DNA of 64,000 nucleotides from Fimenecus sp052169395 (GCA_052169395.1 JBQNCN010000002.1:62001-126000); one strand, 5' to 3'. Shown: positions 35,364-44,170, counted from the stretch's first letter. Program-made: numbers and translations. Notes: generated by a model from the letters alone, not told the origin.

Positions 35364-36686
35364 TTATTTAATCACGGATATTTCAGTGTAGCCGAAATAG
35401 TCAAGAGCCTTAACGCTTTCTTCGGTTATTTCACAACCTGGAAGAACCGGTGGAATTGCAGGAGGACAGGAGCAAACGGGTATACCGCAAACTCTTCCGA
35501 CGGAATCTTTTATTTTTATAATTTCATTTTGTGAAAATATCGCCTCCCGAACGGAACATTTTCTTTTGCCCTCCGTTTTAAAGCTCTGTACATTTCTTTT
35601 TTCAAAGCGTTCAAAAGAAGTTATCGCCCTGAAGATTTTTTCACATAAAGATTTTTCCGTTTTAAGCGGCAGCATAAAAATTAAAAAATTTTCATCGCAA
35701 AGTTCGGGTTCAATTTTATTATTTTTTAAAACATCAAGTACATTTTTCCGCCTGAAACCGCTTTCACAAAGGTTTACAGTGAGTTTCAACGGCTCATTTC
35801 CGGTTAAAAACACATCTTTTTCACAAAGGCGTTTTTTTAAATCGGAAATATTCTTAAAAGATTTTTTCAAATCATCTTTTATTTCATATTCAAGATATTT
35901 ATTGGCTAAATCCAGCGACTGCAAAATAAGGTAGCTCGGAGATGTGCTGCCAAAAATCGACATCACACTTTTAGCATTCTCTTTAAAATATGCGGGAGCG
36001 TCCGTTGAAATGTGAAGATAGGCTCCTCCTGTAAGCACCGGAAGTGTTTTATGGGCGGATTCCGCACACATAAGCACACCCTTTGAAATTGCACCCCCCA
36101 CCTCTGAAAAATTGAGATATGCCCCGTGTGCTCCATCGCAAACAACAAAAACTCCGTGCTTTTCGGCAGTTTTTACAAGTTCTGAAAGCTCAAGCATATT
36201 TCCAAGATAATCGGGCGTTGTAAGATAAACACAAATAGGCTTTTCCGCACATGAGCAAAGAGCCTTTTCAAGCTCCGTAGCGGTAATTTCAGAACTGTAA
36301 AGTCCGTTTTTTCGCTCCGTTTCAATAAACACGGGTATAAGATCCAGTTCCGCACAGGCAAAAATAAAACTTTTATGCGCATTTGCCCCTGCAAGCACGG
36401 TGTTTCCTTTGCAAAAGCCTTTGCAAAGCGCAAGTATTGTTTTTATTACAAGAGTCGAGCCTTCACAGGAATAAAGCGTTTTTCCGGTACAGAAAAGCTC
36501 CGAGGCATTTTTTTCACTTTCTGAAATAATACCATTCGCTTCAAAAAGAGAATCGGCACCCAAAATTTCAGTTATATCAAATGCCTCCGCACCAAGAGCT
36601 CCTTTGCCCTTATGCCCCGGCATATGAAGACGCTTCATGCTGCTTTTATTATATTGTTTTACAAAATTATAAATAGGCGTATTCAT
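35364..36686 (-). CDS. Orn/Lys/Arg decarboxylase-family PLP protein
   Basis: 440 residues of the SpeA/Cad-like fold-type I family (Bacillus YaaO/SpeA group). N-terminal RLHMPGHKGK, the DITEILGADSLF segment, CDGAHGAYLNF and the PLP-lysine block ESAHKTLPVLTGGA are present, then the family's C-terminal domain. Substrate (arginine, lysine or ornithine) is not decidable. The start is ATG 36686 (MNTPIYNF) with AAGGG upstream; an earlier TTG frame start overlaps that site. Short proteins of this family sit beside tmk/holB in many Firmicutes, but not here. Confidence 0.85.
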   Translation of the reverse strand: MNTPIYNFVKQYNKSSMKRLHMPGHKGKGALGAEAFDITEILGADSLFEANGIISESEKNASELFCTGKTLYSCEGSTLVIKTILALCKGFCKGNTVLAGANAHKSFIFACAELDLIPVFIETERKNGLYSSEITATELEKALCSCAEKPICVYLTTPDYLGNMLELSELVKTAEKHGVFVVCDGAHGAYLNFSEVGGAISKGVLMCAESAHKTLPVLTGGAYLHISTDAPAYFKENAKSVMSIFGSTSPSYLILQSLDLANKYLEYEIKDDLKKSFKNISDLKKRLCEKDVFLTGNEPLKLTVNLCESGFRRKNVLDVLKNNKIEPELCDENFLIFMLPLKTEKSLCEKIFRAITSFERFEKRNVQSFKTEGKRKCSVREAIFSQNEIIKIKDSVGRVCGIPVCSCPPAIPPVLPGCEITEESVKALDYFGYTEISVIK

Positions 36687-36807
36687 TTTTTCCCTTATAA
36701 ACAATGTTTATTAAATTATATCATTTTTTCAATAAAATGTGAGCGTTGTTTTTTATTGAAATATATTTTATATAAAATATATAAAAACGGCATATATTGA
36801 GCTTTTA

Positions 36808-36863
36808 CAATAACACTATCCAACATCGTGTTATTGACAACAGGTTGTTTTTTAAGTTATAAT
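36808..36863 (+). promoter_or_regulatory. promoter of the rpmH operon with a 9-bp inverted repeat
   Basis: TTGACA (36834-36839), 18-nt spacer, TATAAT (36858-36863). A perfect inverted repeat CAATAACAC (36808-36816) / GTGTTATTG (36828-36836) with an 11-nt spacer runs into the -35 element. This suggests a regulator-binding site controlling the ribosomal-protein/RNase P operon. The leader to rpmH is about 40 nt. Confidence 0.7.
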
Positions 36864-36910
36864 CGTTACTCTTATGATTATATGATAATTTTGTTAAAAG
36901 GAGAAATATT

Positions 36911-37051
36911 ATGGCAATGTTCAGAACCTATCAGCCAAAAAAACGTCAGCGCAAAAAGGAGCACGGATTCAGAAAGAGAATGGCTACTGCAAACGGCAGA
37001 AAAATTTTATCGGCAAGACGCAGAAAGGGCAGAAAGCAGCTTACTTATTAA
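36911..37051 (+). CDS. rpmH: 50S ribosomal protein L34
   Basis: A 46-codon ORF: MAMFRTYQPKKRQRKKEHGF, then RKRMATANGRKILSARRRKG and RKQLTY. It is the complete, highly basic L34 sequence (the AMFRTYQP opening replaces the common MKRTFQP). AAAGGAG lies upstream of ATG 36911. First gene of the rpmH-rnpA-yidD-yidC-jag operon. Confidence 0.97.
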   Translation: MAMFRTYQPKKRQRKKEHGFRKRMATANGRKILSARRRKGRKQLTY

Positions 37052-37055
37052 GATT

Positions 37056-37397
37056 TTGAAAGGCGTTGTTGTTTTTTCGGAAAACAGAGATTTCAGACGG
37101 CTTTACCATCAAGGCAAGGCTATAAGGCTTCACGGGCTTATAATTTATTATAAGAAAAACCGTGAAAGCACCTGCCGAATGGGAATTACCGTGAGCAAAA
37201 AAACGGGCAATGCTGTTGAGCGGAATCGCAGTAAAAGAATTATACGTGCGGCGTTCTATCAGATTTTACCGCACATTAACGGGAATTTTGATTTTGTTTT
37301 TGTCGCAAGGTCATCTACAAAGACCATGAAAAGCACGGATATTTACAATTATTTTGTAAATGCTTTTGATGATGAAAACATTTTAAAAAAAGAATAA
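37056..37397 (+). CDS. rnpA: ribonuclease P protein component
   Basis: Protein subunit that assists the RNase P ribozyme in tRNA 5' processing. About 113 residues, with the signature VERNRSKRIIRAAF (RNR motif) and the N-terminal FSENRDFRRLYHQGK. The frame is open far upstream through rpmH, but the real start must follow rpmH. The only near-canonical codon is TTG 37056, 4 nt after the rpmH stop, without a good ribosome binding site, so translational coupling is inferred. Confidence 0.92.
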   Translation: MKGVVVFSENRDFRRLYHQGKAIRLHGLIIYYKKNRESTCRMGITVSKKTGNAVERNRSKRIIRAAFYQILPHINGNFDFVFVARSSTKTMKSTDIYNYFVNAFDDENILKKE

Positions 37398-37407
37398 AGA
37401 ATAGAGT

Positions 37408-37644
37408 ATGAAAAATTTACTTTTAAAACTTATAGGCTTTTACCGCAGAAAAATTTCCCCGCTGTTTCCGCCAATGTGCAGATATTATCCGACATGCTCC
37501 GAGTATGCTATGACAGCAATTGAAAGACACGGTGCACTCAAAGGTTCAGTTCTTGCAGTTTTAAGGCTTATGCGCTGTAACATTCTGTTTCCCGGCGGGT
37601 ATGACCCCGTTCCCGAAAAAAAACATAAACACAAACACAATTGA
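37408..37644 (+). CDS. yidD: membrane protein insertion efficiency factor YidD
   Basis: 78 residues with the YidD core (FYRRKISPLFPPMCRYYPTC, SEYAMTAIERHGALKG, RCNILFPGGYDPVP) and three conserved Cys. A small amphipathic membrane-associated protein aiding YidC. The C-terminus is a Lys/His stretch. 10 bp after rnpA. Confidence 0.95.
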   Translation: MKNLLLKLIGFYRRKISPLFPPMCRYYPTCSEYAMTAIERHGALKGSVLAVLRLMRCNILFPGGYDPVPEKKHKHKHN

Positions 37645-37671
37645 TTATCAAACTGATTTTGGAGTTTTGAT

Positions 37672-38631
37672 TTGGCAAATTTTTATGCGTGGATAGCCTA
37701 TCCGTTCGGATTGGTGCTATCATTATTTTATAATCTCAGCGGAAACTATGTGTTTTCAATCTTTGCTTTGATGCTTGTGGTCAAGCTTTTGGTTTTACCT
37801 TCTTCAATAAGTCAGCAAAAGGGTCAGGCCAAACAGGCAAGACTTCAACCTAAAATCCGCAAAATTCAGGAAAGATATGCGGGTGACCAGCAAAAGATAA
37901 ATCGGGCAACTCAGGAACTTTATCAGAAAGAGGGATTTTCTGCGATGAGGGGCGGTTGCGCACCTATGGCGGTACAGATGATTGTTATGCTTGGACTTTT
38001 TCAGGTAAACTACCATCCGCTTTCAATGGTGCTTCGTCTTCCCAAAGTGCTTATATCGGAATTCACCGCAGCGGTTACTCCTCTTTTGTCGGGTTCAATG
38101 GCAAAGAGTGCCTCTTACAGAGCGGAACTTTATGCTCTTCAGCATTTTTCCGAAATAAAAAGCGGAATTTCAGGACTTACTCCTGAAATCTCAGATAAAA
38201 TTTCATCATTTATCTCAAGATATAACTTTTTAGGACTTGATCTTGCGGTAACACCTAATTTTAAAAACTTTGATAAGTACTGGGCAATTCCCGTAATAAC
38301 GGGACTTATCGCTCTTGGAACGGCGCTTTATTCATTTATACGTCAAAAAAAGCTCACTCCGGGAAATCAGGCAAGCAATATGTCGATGGGTTGTATGATG
38401 TTCATGACCCCCGCAATGCAGATATATTTTTCTTTCCTGTTCCCTACGGCAGTAGGTATTTACATTATCTTTTCATCAATAATCAGCTTTGTTCAGATGG
38501 TTGTGCTTAATCACACACACAGCCCTGAAAAAGTTCTTGCAAGACTTATGATTGAGGAAAGCATAGAAAGACGTTCAAAAGAAGAAAACATAAAGAAAAT
38601 CGCTGAAATCAAAAAAAGCGGTAACATTTAA
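37672..38631 (+). CDS. yidC: membrane protein insertase YidC/OxaA
   Basis: 319 residues with five membrane spans and the YidC core: FALMLVVKLLVLPSS, the cytoplasmic coiled loop (KIQERYAGDQQKINRATQELY), GCAPMAVQMIVMLGLF, and the late MTPAMQIYFSFLFPTAVGIY segment. The start is TTG 37672 with GGAG 7 nt upstream. There is no lipoprotein Cys near the N-terminus, unlike SpoIIIJ/YqjG of Bacillus. The loop between spans (about 110-195) is longer than usual. Confidence 0.95.
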   Translation: MANFYAWIAYPFGLVLSLFYNLSGNYVFSIFALMLVVKLLVLPSSISQQKGQAKQARLQPKIRKIQERYAGDQQKINRATQELYQKEGFSAMRGGCAPMAVQMIVMLGLFQVNYHPLSMVLRLPKVLISEFTAAVTPLLSGSMAKSASYRAELYALQHFSEIKSGISGLTPEISDKISSFISRYNFLGLDLAVTPNFKNFDKYWAIPVITGLIALGTALYSFIRQKKLTPGNQASNMSMGCMMFMTPAMQIYFSFLFPTAVGIYIIFSSIISFVQMVVLNHTHSPEKVLARLMIEESIERRSKEENIKKIAEIKKSGNI

Positions 38632-38644
38632 CTGAAGGAAAATT

Positions 38645-39604
38645 ATGGAAAAGGAATTTATAGGTCGCGGTGCAACGGTAGAGGACGCTCGTCTTGATGC
38701 AATAAAGACATCGGGAGCGCCTGAGAGTGCCGCAGTAAATTATGAGGTTCTTACCTTTCCCAAAAAAAAGGTTTTAGGACTTTTCGGCGGTTCGGAAGCC
38801 GTTGTAAAAGTAATTATGAAATTACCCGATGAAAAATCGGAGCCTGTAAAAGAAACGGCAAAAAAAAAGACTGTAAAGCCGCAATCAAAAAAGACGGATA
38901 AAGCGGAAAAACCGGTTAAATCAGAAAAAAATACGGAAACAAAAAAAGACGATTTTATTGAAACACAGGAATATGCCGAAACAAGAGCATATATAAAGGG
39001 GATTTTAAACGGTATTGCAAACGATGAATTTACCGTTAAAACCTTTGAAAACGGAAACGCTATAAGATTTTCACTTGATGTAAGCGATGACGATTACGGA
39101 AGAGTTGTAGGCAGACGCGGAGAAACACTTGACGCAATTCAATATCTTGTTAAAATAAACACCAACAAAAGTGAAAATTCTCACAAACGTGTCAGTGTAG
39201 ATGCGGGCGGCTACCGCAGAAAAAGAAAACAGTCGCTTGAAAAACTTGCCGTAAGAAAAGCCCAAAAAGCAGTTGAAACGGGAAACTGTGAAGAGCTTGA
39301 ACCTATGGACGCTTATCAGAGAAGAGTTATTCATACGGCGGTAGGTACCGTAAGCGGAGCAACCTCATTTTCAATAGGAAGCGGCGTGTCAAGGCGCATT
39401 GTCATAGGAAAAGACGGTACCACAATTGAAAATTATCGTGAAACTCTTACAAAAAGACACGGTCGCTATGGCGGTAATAACCGTTCGGGAAGATCGGGCA
39501 GAAGACCGCAGAGAGCGGAAAAATATGTGCCGCAGATTTCACCGGACAGAAAGCCGAAAAGCGATTTTGAGGGTTACGTATACGGTAAAATCACACTTGA
39601 TTGA
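38645..39604 (+). CDS. jag: RNA-binding protein Jag/KhpB
   Basis: 319 residues. Jag N-terminal domain (about 1-57, ending KKVLGLFGGSEAVVKV), a Lys-rich linker (58-105), a KH domain (about 110-180, with VVGRRGETLDAIQYL in place of the GxxG region) and an R3H domain (about 183-250, PMDAYQRRVIHTAV). The C-terminus is Arg/Gly-rich. KhpB proteins bind RNA and influence cell elongation in other Firmicutes. 13 bp after yidC and ended by the terminator at 39639. Confidence 0.93.
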   Translation: MEKEFIGRGATVEDARLDAIKTSGAPESAAVNYEVLTFPKKKVLGLFGGSEAVVKVIMKLPDEKSEPVKETAKKKTVKPQSKKTDKAEKPVKSEKNTETKKDDFIETQEYAETRAYIKGILNGIANDEFTVKTFENGNAIRFSLDVSDDDYGRVVGRRGETLDAIQYLVKINTNKSENSHKRVSVDAGGYRRKRKQSLEKLAVRKAQKAVETGNCEELEPMDAYQRRVIHTAVGTVSGATSFSIGSGVSRRIVIGKDGTTIENYRETLTKRHGRYGGNNRSGRSGRRPQRAEKYVPQISPDRKPKSDFEGYVYGKITLD

Positions 39605-39638
39605 CGACTTTTTATTTTTTAATTAAAAGAATACTTTT

Positions 39639-39668
39639 AAACGGACTTAATGACAAGTCCGTTTTTTA
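39639..39668 (+). terminator. terminator of the rpmH-jag operon
   Basis: AAACGGACTT (39639-39648), 6-nt loop, AAGTCCGTTT (39655-39664), T-run. Lies 35 bp after jag. Confidence 0.8.
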
Positions 39669-39793
39669 TATGCTTTAATCTTATTGATTTTTCAGCTATA
39701 TAGCTATATTTATGATATGGATTAAATGATATGAAACAAATTCATAATATTGTTAAAATTTTGACTTCTTTCAAATAATATTACAAAAAATTG

Positions 39794-39822
39794 TTGACAT
39801 TTTAAAATTTATGTTGTAATAT
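39794..39822 (+). promoter_or_regulatory. promoter of the first pilin gene
   Basis: TTGACA (39794-39799), 17-nt spacer, TAATAT (39817-39822). The leader to the start codon is about 57 nt. Confidence 0.65.
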
Positions 39823-39885
39823 TCACATACGGTCACAAAACATTCACACTTTTAACTCGTAAAGTTTCAAAAAATAGAGAATGAA

Positions 39886-40338
39886 ATGAAAATTTTAAAG
39901 ATGACAAATCAAAAAAATCAAAAGGGCTTTACACTTGTCGAGCTTATGATTGTTATCGTTATAATAGGCATTCTTGTTGCAGTGGCTGTACCGATTTATA
40001 AAAGCGTTCAGAAAAATGCAAGAAAAAAAGCCTGTCTTTCAAATATAAAGGTTCTTCAATCCGCTGTTTTAATTTATCAGGTGGAAAACGGAACTGAAAA
40101 TGTGGACGGCATTTTTTCAGGAGAAAGAATTGAATTTAATTCTGCAAATTTAACGAACATAAATGCTTCATACTTAAAAGCTGTTCAAAACCCTGAAATC
40201 ATTTATCCTAATTCCGTTCATTCATATACCCTTGTCAAGTCGAATAAGGATGAACACGGTCATTATCATACAATTACGGTTTATTGCAGCACACACGGAA
40301 ATCTTAACGGAAATATGATTTCCTCTCACGGTGGTTAA
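39886..40338 (+). CDS. type IV prepilin, class III-signal major/minor pilin 1
   Basis: 150 residues. A 13-residue basic leader ending in Lys-Gly is followed by the N-methylation motif FTLVELMIVIVIIGILVAVA, with the essential Glu at +5, giving the hydrophobic alpha-1 helix. The globular part has two Cys (one in KKACLSN, one in VYCSTHG), positioned for one disulfide, and a His-rich C-terminal segment (DEHGHYH). A weak ribosome binding site precedes ATG 39886. Prepilin peptidase is not in the window. Probably exported and assembled by the operon at 8-17 kb. Confidence 0.9.
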   Translation: MKILKMTNQKNQKGFTLVELMIVIVIIGILVAVAVPIYKSVQKNARKKACLSNIKVLQSAVLIYQVENGTENVDGIFSGERIEFNSANLTNINASYLKAVQNPEIIYPNSVHSYTLVKSNKDEHGHYHTITVYCSTHGNLNGNMISSHGG

Positions 40339-40354
40339 AATACATAAAAAATAC

Positions 40355-40382
40355 TTGACTTTTCTGCATATTTATGTATAAT
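40355..40382 (+). promoter_or_regulatory. promoter of the second pilin gene
   Basis: TTGACT (40355-40360), 16-nt spacer, TATAAT (40377-40382). It lies between the pilin genes, so the second pilin can be expressed independently, with a strong AAGGAG site following. Confidence 0.75.
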
Positions 40383-40429
40383 AATTTGTGTTAAGCGAAA
40401 GCTAAAAATAAAAATTAAGGAGAAATACT

Positions 40430-40870
40430 ATGTTTAAGTATCTTCGTTCAAAAAAAGGTTTCACCCTTGTCGAGCTTATGATTGTTATCGTCATCATAGG
40501 TATCTTGGTTGCGGTTGCTGTGCCGATTTATAAGAGCGTTACAAAGAACGCAAAGGCAAAGGCCTGTTCTTCAAATCTTGCAACGCTTAACAGCATGGCA
40601 AACACATTTATGATGTCGGGAAACAACGGTGACGCAATCACATTTTCAGGAACTGCTACCGAGATTAAATTGCTTACTCAGTCAGCTGCCGGTGTAAACG
40701 ATGCCTTTGACTCAACCTATGTAAAGCTTCTTCAGGATCCTAATCCTAAGTGCGCTCAGGGCGGAAATTACAGTGTTATCGCAGCAAAGGATGATGACAG
40801 CTACACTCTTAAAACCACATGCAGTGCGTTTAGTGCAACTGATCATAATGTTAAACAGTTCGGTGTGTAA
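40430..40870 (+). CDS. type IV prepilin, pilin 2 (probable major pilin)
   Basis: 146 residues with an 11-residue leader, cleavage after Gly, and the same FTLVELMIVIVIIGILVAVA helix as pilin 1; identity extends to PIYKS. Three Cys (AKACSSN, NPKCAQGG, TTCSAFS). The better promoter and ribosome binding site (AAGGAG), and its own terminator, suggest it is the more abundant subunit; this is inference. Small Ser/Asn/Thr-rich globular part. Confidence 0.9.
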   Translation: MFKYLRSKKGFTLVELMIVIVIIGILVAVAVPIYKSVTKNAKAKACSSNLATLNSMANTFMMSGNNGDAITFSGTATEIKLLTQSAAGVNDAFDSTYVKLLQDPNPKCAQGGNYSVIAAKDDDSYTLKTTCSAFSATDHNVKQFGV

Positions 40871-40880
40871 TTAATCAATA

Positions 40881-40915
40881 AAAAAACACACGGTTAAAAC
40901 CGTGTGTTTTTTTAT
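40881..40915. terminator. terminator of the pilin genes
   Basis: AAAAAACACACGGTT (40881-40895) and AACCGTGTGTTTTTT (40898-40912) form a long perfect stem with a T-run, 10 bp after the pilin 2 stop. Confidence 0.85.
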
Positions 40916-41068
40916 ACAACAAATAAATTTATTCATTTCTTTTTCCTAAAAGAAAATATCTATAATCCATGCTGAAATTTCCATAAAATTGAAGTCAAGC
41001 CTTTTATTTGTAAACCAAAATAAGTTATGATAAAATTATATCATTAAAAAATGTTTTTAGAGGGCAAT

Positions 41069-43918
41069 ATGTCAAAACTTGTTAAAAAAACACATAATAA
41101 AAACAGAAAGCTTAATTTACTTCTTTCTCTGCTTTTTACAGCATTTGTTTTCGGAACTTTTCTTTTTATTCAAAAAATTTTCCCTTTCGGGCAAGCACTG
41201 CTTTTAAAAAATGACGCCGATTCGCAATATCTGCCCTTTCTCATAATGTTTAAAAATCTAATCAAAAACAATTCATCTCTATTTTATTCATGGAATATCG
41301 GCGGCGGTGTAAATATGTTTGCACTCATCTGCTACTATCTTATGAGTCCGTTTTCGCTTGTGGCACTGTTTTTCAATGAAACAAATATGGTTTACGGCTA
41401 TGAACTTATCATATTTTTAAAAACCCTTATAACAGGTGTTCTTTCCACCTATTACTTTAAAGAGCATTTTAAAAGATACGACCTTTCCGTCAATGCTTTT
41501 TCACTTCTCTATACCTTTTGCGGTTTTTACACTGCTTATTATGCCAACATTATGTGGCTGGACGCTCTCTATATGCTGCCGCTTGTGGCGCTCGGCATTG
41601 AAAAAATCGTTTCGGGCAAAAAGGCGTGGCTCTATATTTTTTCCCTTGCTTATACGGTGCTTACAAACTTTTATATGGGCTATATGATATGCATTTTTTC
41701 AGCACTGTATTTTATCTTTCTTCTTTTTTCAAAGGAATTTACAGGAAAAAACAAAAAAAATAACACAAAAAAAGAAATCGGAGAAGCAAGTATAAAAACC
41801 GTTCTTATCAGATTTTTCGGCGGTTCTCTTCTTGCTATTATGATTTCCGCTATAACTCTTATTCCCGTTTATTCCGCACTTTCATATGGTGCTTACAAGC
41901 AACTTTTTAAACAGGGACAGTCATTTTTATTCAACTTTTTTGATTTTGTAATGTATATGCTCGGTACAGAAAAACTTCCCGGACTCTCATATGCGGATGC
42001 CGCCGTTCCTGTTGTCTATTCCGGAATTTTATCATTTATGCTTTTACCTATATTCTTCTTCTCAAAAAAAATAAAATGGAATGAAAAACTGTCAACAGGT
42101 ATTTTAATTTCTTTTTTATATGCTTCTCTTGTAATACCTAAACTTAATGAAATTTGGCACGGAGTATCGGTTCCGTCCGGTCTTCCATATCGTTTTGTTT
42201 ATATTTTCAGCTTTGTTGTTATATTAACCGCCTTTAAAGCCTATGATAAAGCTGAAAACATAAGGCTTTGGTCTATCCTGCTTCCTTTTTTATGTTTCGG
42301 CACTGTATTCGGTTTTGTTTATAAAAACGGATTAAAAGATAAATTCGGAAACCCGTATATAATAAAGCTTATAGCTGCGTCGGCGATAATGTGCCTTATT
42401 TATGCCGTATTTTTGATTTTAATAAAAACGGGCAAACTGAACCGTAGCGCTGCGGGAATTACCGCAATTCTGCTCATTATGTTTGAGCTTATTGCAACTC
42501 AAAGTTCGGTTATTTACCCGTCATCAAAAACAAAACTTAAAACTGTAGAAGAAAATTACAACAACAGTAAACAGCTTTTATCTGAAAGTGACAAAAGCTT
42601 TTACAGAACAGAGCTTTCATTCAGAAACGGTCTTGCAGCGAACGCTGCAGGTATAGACAATACAAATTCCATTTCTCAATTCTCCTCCATGGCGGCAAAT
42701 CGTTTTGCGGGATTTCAAGGCTTTTTGGGCCTTGCCGGAAATATAAATAATTTTTATGCTTACAGGCTTCAAACGCCAATCTATAACAAGCTTTATAACA
42801 TCAAATACATTGCGGATAATATAGGAATTGCGGAAAAAAGCAAATATCTTGAAAAAACAGACAAAAAAGCGGATGATAAAGAAATTTATATGAATCCCGA
42901 AGCACAAAGCTTGGGTTTTGTTTCATCGGATTTTATTGAGCTTTATTCTCCTAATCACGGTGTAAACGGAAATCAGAGTATTTTATGGAATTATTTAACC
43001 GGAACCAAACCCATAGCCTTAAAAGATGAAAAAATAAGCGGTGCAAAATTCAGCGGTTGTGAATATGTTCCGCCTAAAAAGCTTTCAGAAGAATATTTAA
43101 AGCTTTTGCAGAATAATGAAAATTCATGGAAATCCGATTTCTTAAAAGCAATGGATATAACAGGAGGGTTTTATCCGTATAAAATGACTTCACAAAATGT
43201 GGAAATAACCTTGACTTTTACTGCAAAAAAATCCGCAGAACACTATATGCTGTTTAATACAAGCGATTTAAAAAAGGTTGATATTACTTATTCTGACGGA
43301 AAAACCGTGAATATTCCCGCTGCAAAAGCTGAAATGCAGTCACTTATAGATATCGGTTTTTTAAATGAGGGTGAAACCGTTAAAATAAAATTTTATGATA
43401 CGGATATAGACTTTGAAAAACTTAACAAACTTGATAAATATAAAGCGGCAAAAATAACGGACTCGGTTTTTTGCACCATTTCCTCACTTGATGACGCCGT
43501 TTACAGACAAGGTCTTGAAAATTTAAAGAAAAACGGAGAGCTTAAAATAACGAAGCATTCGGATACCTATCTTAAAGGAAGCGTAGATGCGGCATTTGAT
43601 TCGGACCTTTGGACAAGTATTCCGCTGGACAACGGCTGGAGAGTTTTTATAGACGGTGAAGAGACAAAAATACAGGATAACAATACCTTCGGCACAGTAA
43701 TTTTCCCGATTAAAAAGGGTCATCACGAAATTGAAATGCGATACACGCCGCCCGGACTTAAAGAGGGTGCCTTTGTAAGTGTGGCGGGAGCAGTTCTTTG
43801 CATTTTGATTTTTGCCTTGGAAAAGGTTAAAATAAAGAAAGATGAGCTTCCCGATGAAGAAGAATTGTCAACAAAAACAGATGATAAAAATACAAAGAAA
43901 GGAGAAAACGATGATTGA
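41069..43918 (+). CDS. YfhO-family polytopic membrane protein
   Basis: 949 residues. About 14 membrane spans (to about residue 480, GT-C-like membrane part) with the family's first extracellular loop motif LLKNDADSQYLPF, then an extracellular domain of about 400 residues and a last span near 905-925, ending in an acidic/Lys tail. In Bacillus and relatives YfhO/CsbB proteins glycosylate lipoteichoic or wall polymers, acting on a lipid-linked sugar. The start is ATG 41069 (MSKLVKK) with AGAGGG upstream, not ATG 41051. A TTGTAA-17-TAAAAT promoter lies around 41009-41037. The stop overlaps the next gene. Confidence 0.85.
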   Translation: MSKLVKKTHNKNRKLNLLLSLLFTAFVFGTFLFIQKIFPFGQALLLKNDADSQYLPFLIMFKNLIKNNSSLFYSWNIGGGVNMFALICYYLMSPFSLVALFFNETNMVYGYELIIFLKTLITGVLSTYYFKEHFKRYDLSVNAFSLLYTFCGFYTAYYANIMWLDALYMLPLVALGIEKIVSGKKAWLYIFSLAYTVLTNFYMGYMICIFSALYFIFLLFSKEFTGKNKKNNTKKEIGEASIKTVLIRFFGGSLLAIMISAITLIPVYSALSYGAYKQLFKQGQSFLFNFFDFVMYMLGTEKLPGLSYADAAVPVVYSGILSFMLLPIFFFSKKIKWNEKLSTGILISFLYASLVIPKLNEIWHGVSVPSGLPYRFVYIFSFVVILTAFKAYDKAENIRLWSILLPFLCFGTVFGFVYKNGLKDKFGNPYIIKLIAASAIMCLIYAVFLILIKTGKLNRSAAGITAILLIMFELIATQSSVIYPSSKTKLKTVEENYNNSKQLLSESDKSFYRTELSFRNGLAANAAGIDNTNSISQFSSMAANRFAGFQGFLGLAGNINNFYAYRLQTPIYNKLYNIKYIADNIGIAEKSKYLEKTDKKADDKEIYMNPEAQSLGFVSSDFIELYSPNHGVNGNQSILWNYLTGTKPIALKDEKISGAKFSGCEYVPPKKLSEEYLKLLQNNENSWKSDFLKAMDITGGFYPYKMTSQNVEITLTFTAKKSAEHYMLFNTSDLKKVDITYSDGKTVNIPAAKAEMQSLIDIGFLNEGETVKIKFYDTDIDFEKLNKLDKYKAAKITDSVFCTISSLDDAVYRQGLENLKKNGELKITKHSDTYLKGSVDAAFDSDLWTSIPLDNGWRVFIDGEETKIQDNNTFGTVIFPIKKGHHEIEMRYTPPGLKEGAFVSVAGAVLCILIFALEKVKIKKDELPDEEELSTKTDDKNTKKGENDD

Positions 43919-44162
43919 ATACCGCTATGATACACAGCTTTTAATTGACGGAGAGGATTTGGACGAAGACGAAATCCACGACTATATCCAGGAAAATTTC
44001 AAGGGCGACTGCCTTATCGCCGCAGGCGATGAGGAAACGGTTAAAATTCATTTTCATACAAATGAACCGTGGGATGTTCTTGCCTATTGCAGAACGCAAG
44101 GTGAAATCTATGACATTGTTGTTGAGGATATGGACAGACAGTCAAGAGGACTTAAGGGCTGA
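43911..44162 (+). CDS. free-standing FakA/YloV central-domain-like protein (83 aa)
   Basis: 83 residues: IEYRYDTQLLIDGEDLDEDEIHDYI, then GDCLIAAGDEETVKIHFHTNEP and GEIYDIVVEDMDRQS. This pattern (sensor strand, VKIHxHTNxP, GEIxxIxxExM) is that of the region linking the DhaL and C-terminal domains of FakA/YloV, the fatty-acid kinase subunit. Here it stands alone, without kinase residues. AAAGGAG lies upstream of ATG 43911, which overlaps the YfhO stop by 8 nt, so it is coupled to YfhO. Function unknown. The full FakA homologue is at 60.6 kb. Confidence 0.75.
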   Translation: MIEYRYDTQLLIDGEDLDEDEIHDYIQENFKGDCLIAAGDEETVKIHFHTNEPWDVLAYCRTQGEIYDIVVEDMDRQSRGLKG

Positions 44163-44170
44163 TTAAAATA

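Noticed and set aside
36687..36910. Chromosomal origin next to rpmH
   Set aside because: No cluster of TTATCCACA boxes; only isolated matches elsewhere, for example inside pilC. dnaA and dnaN are absent.
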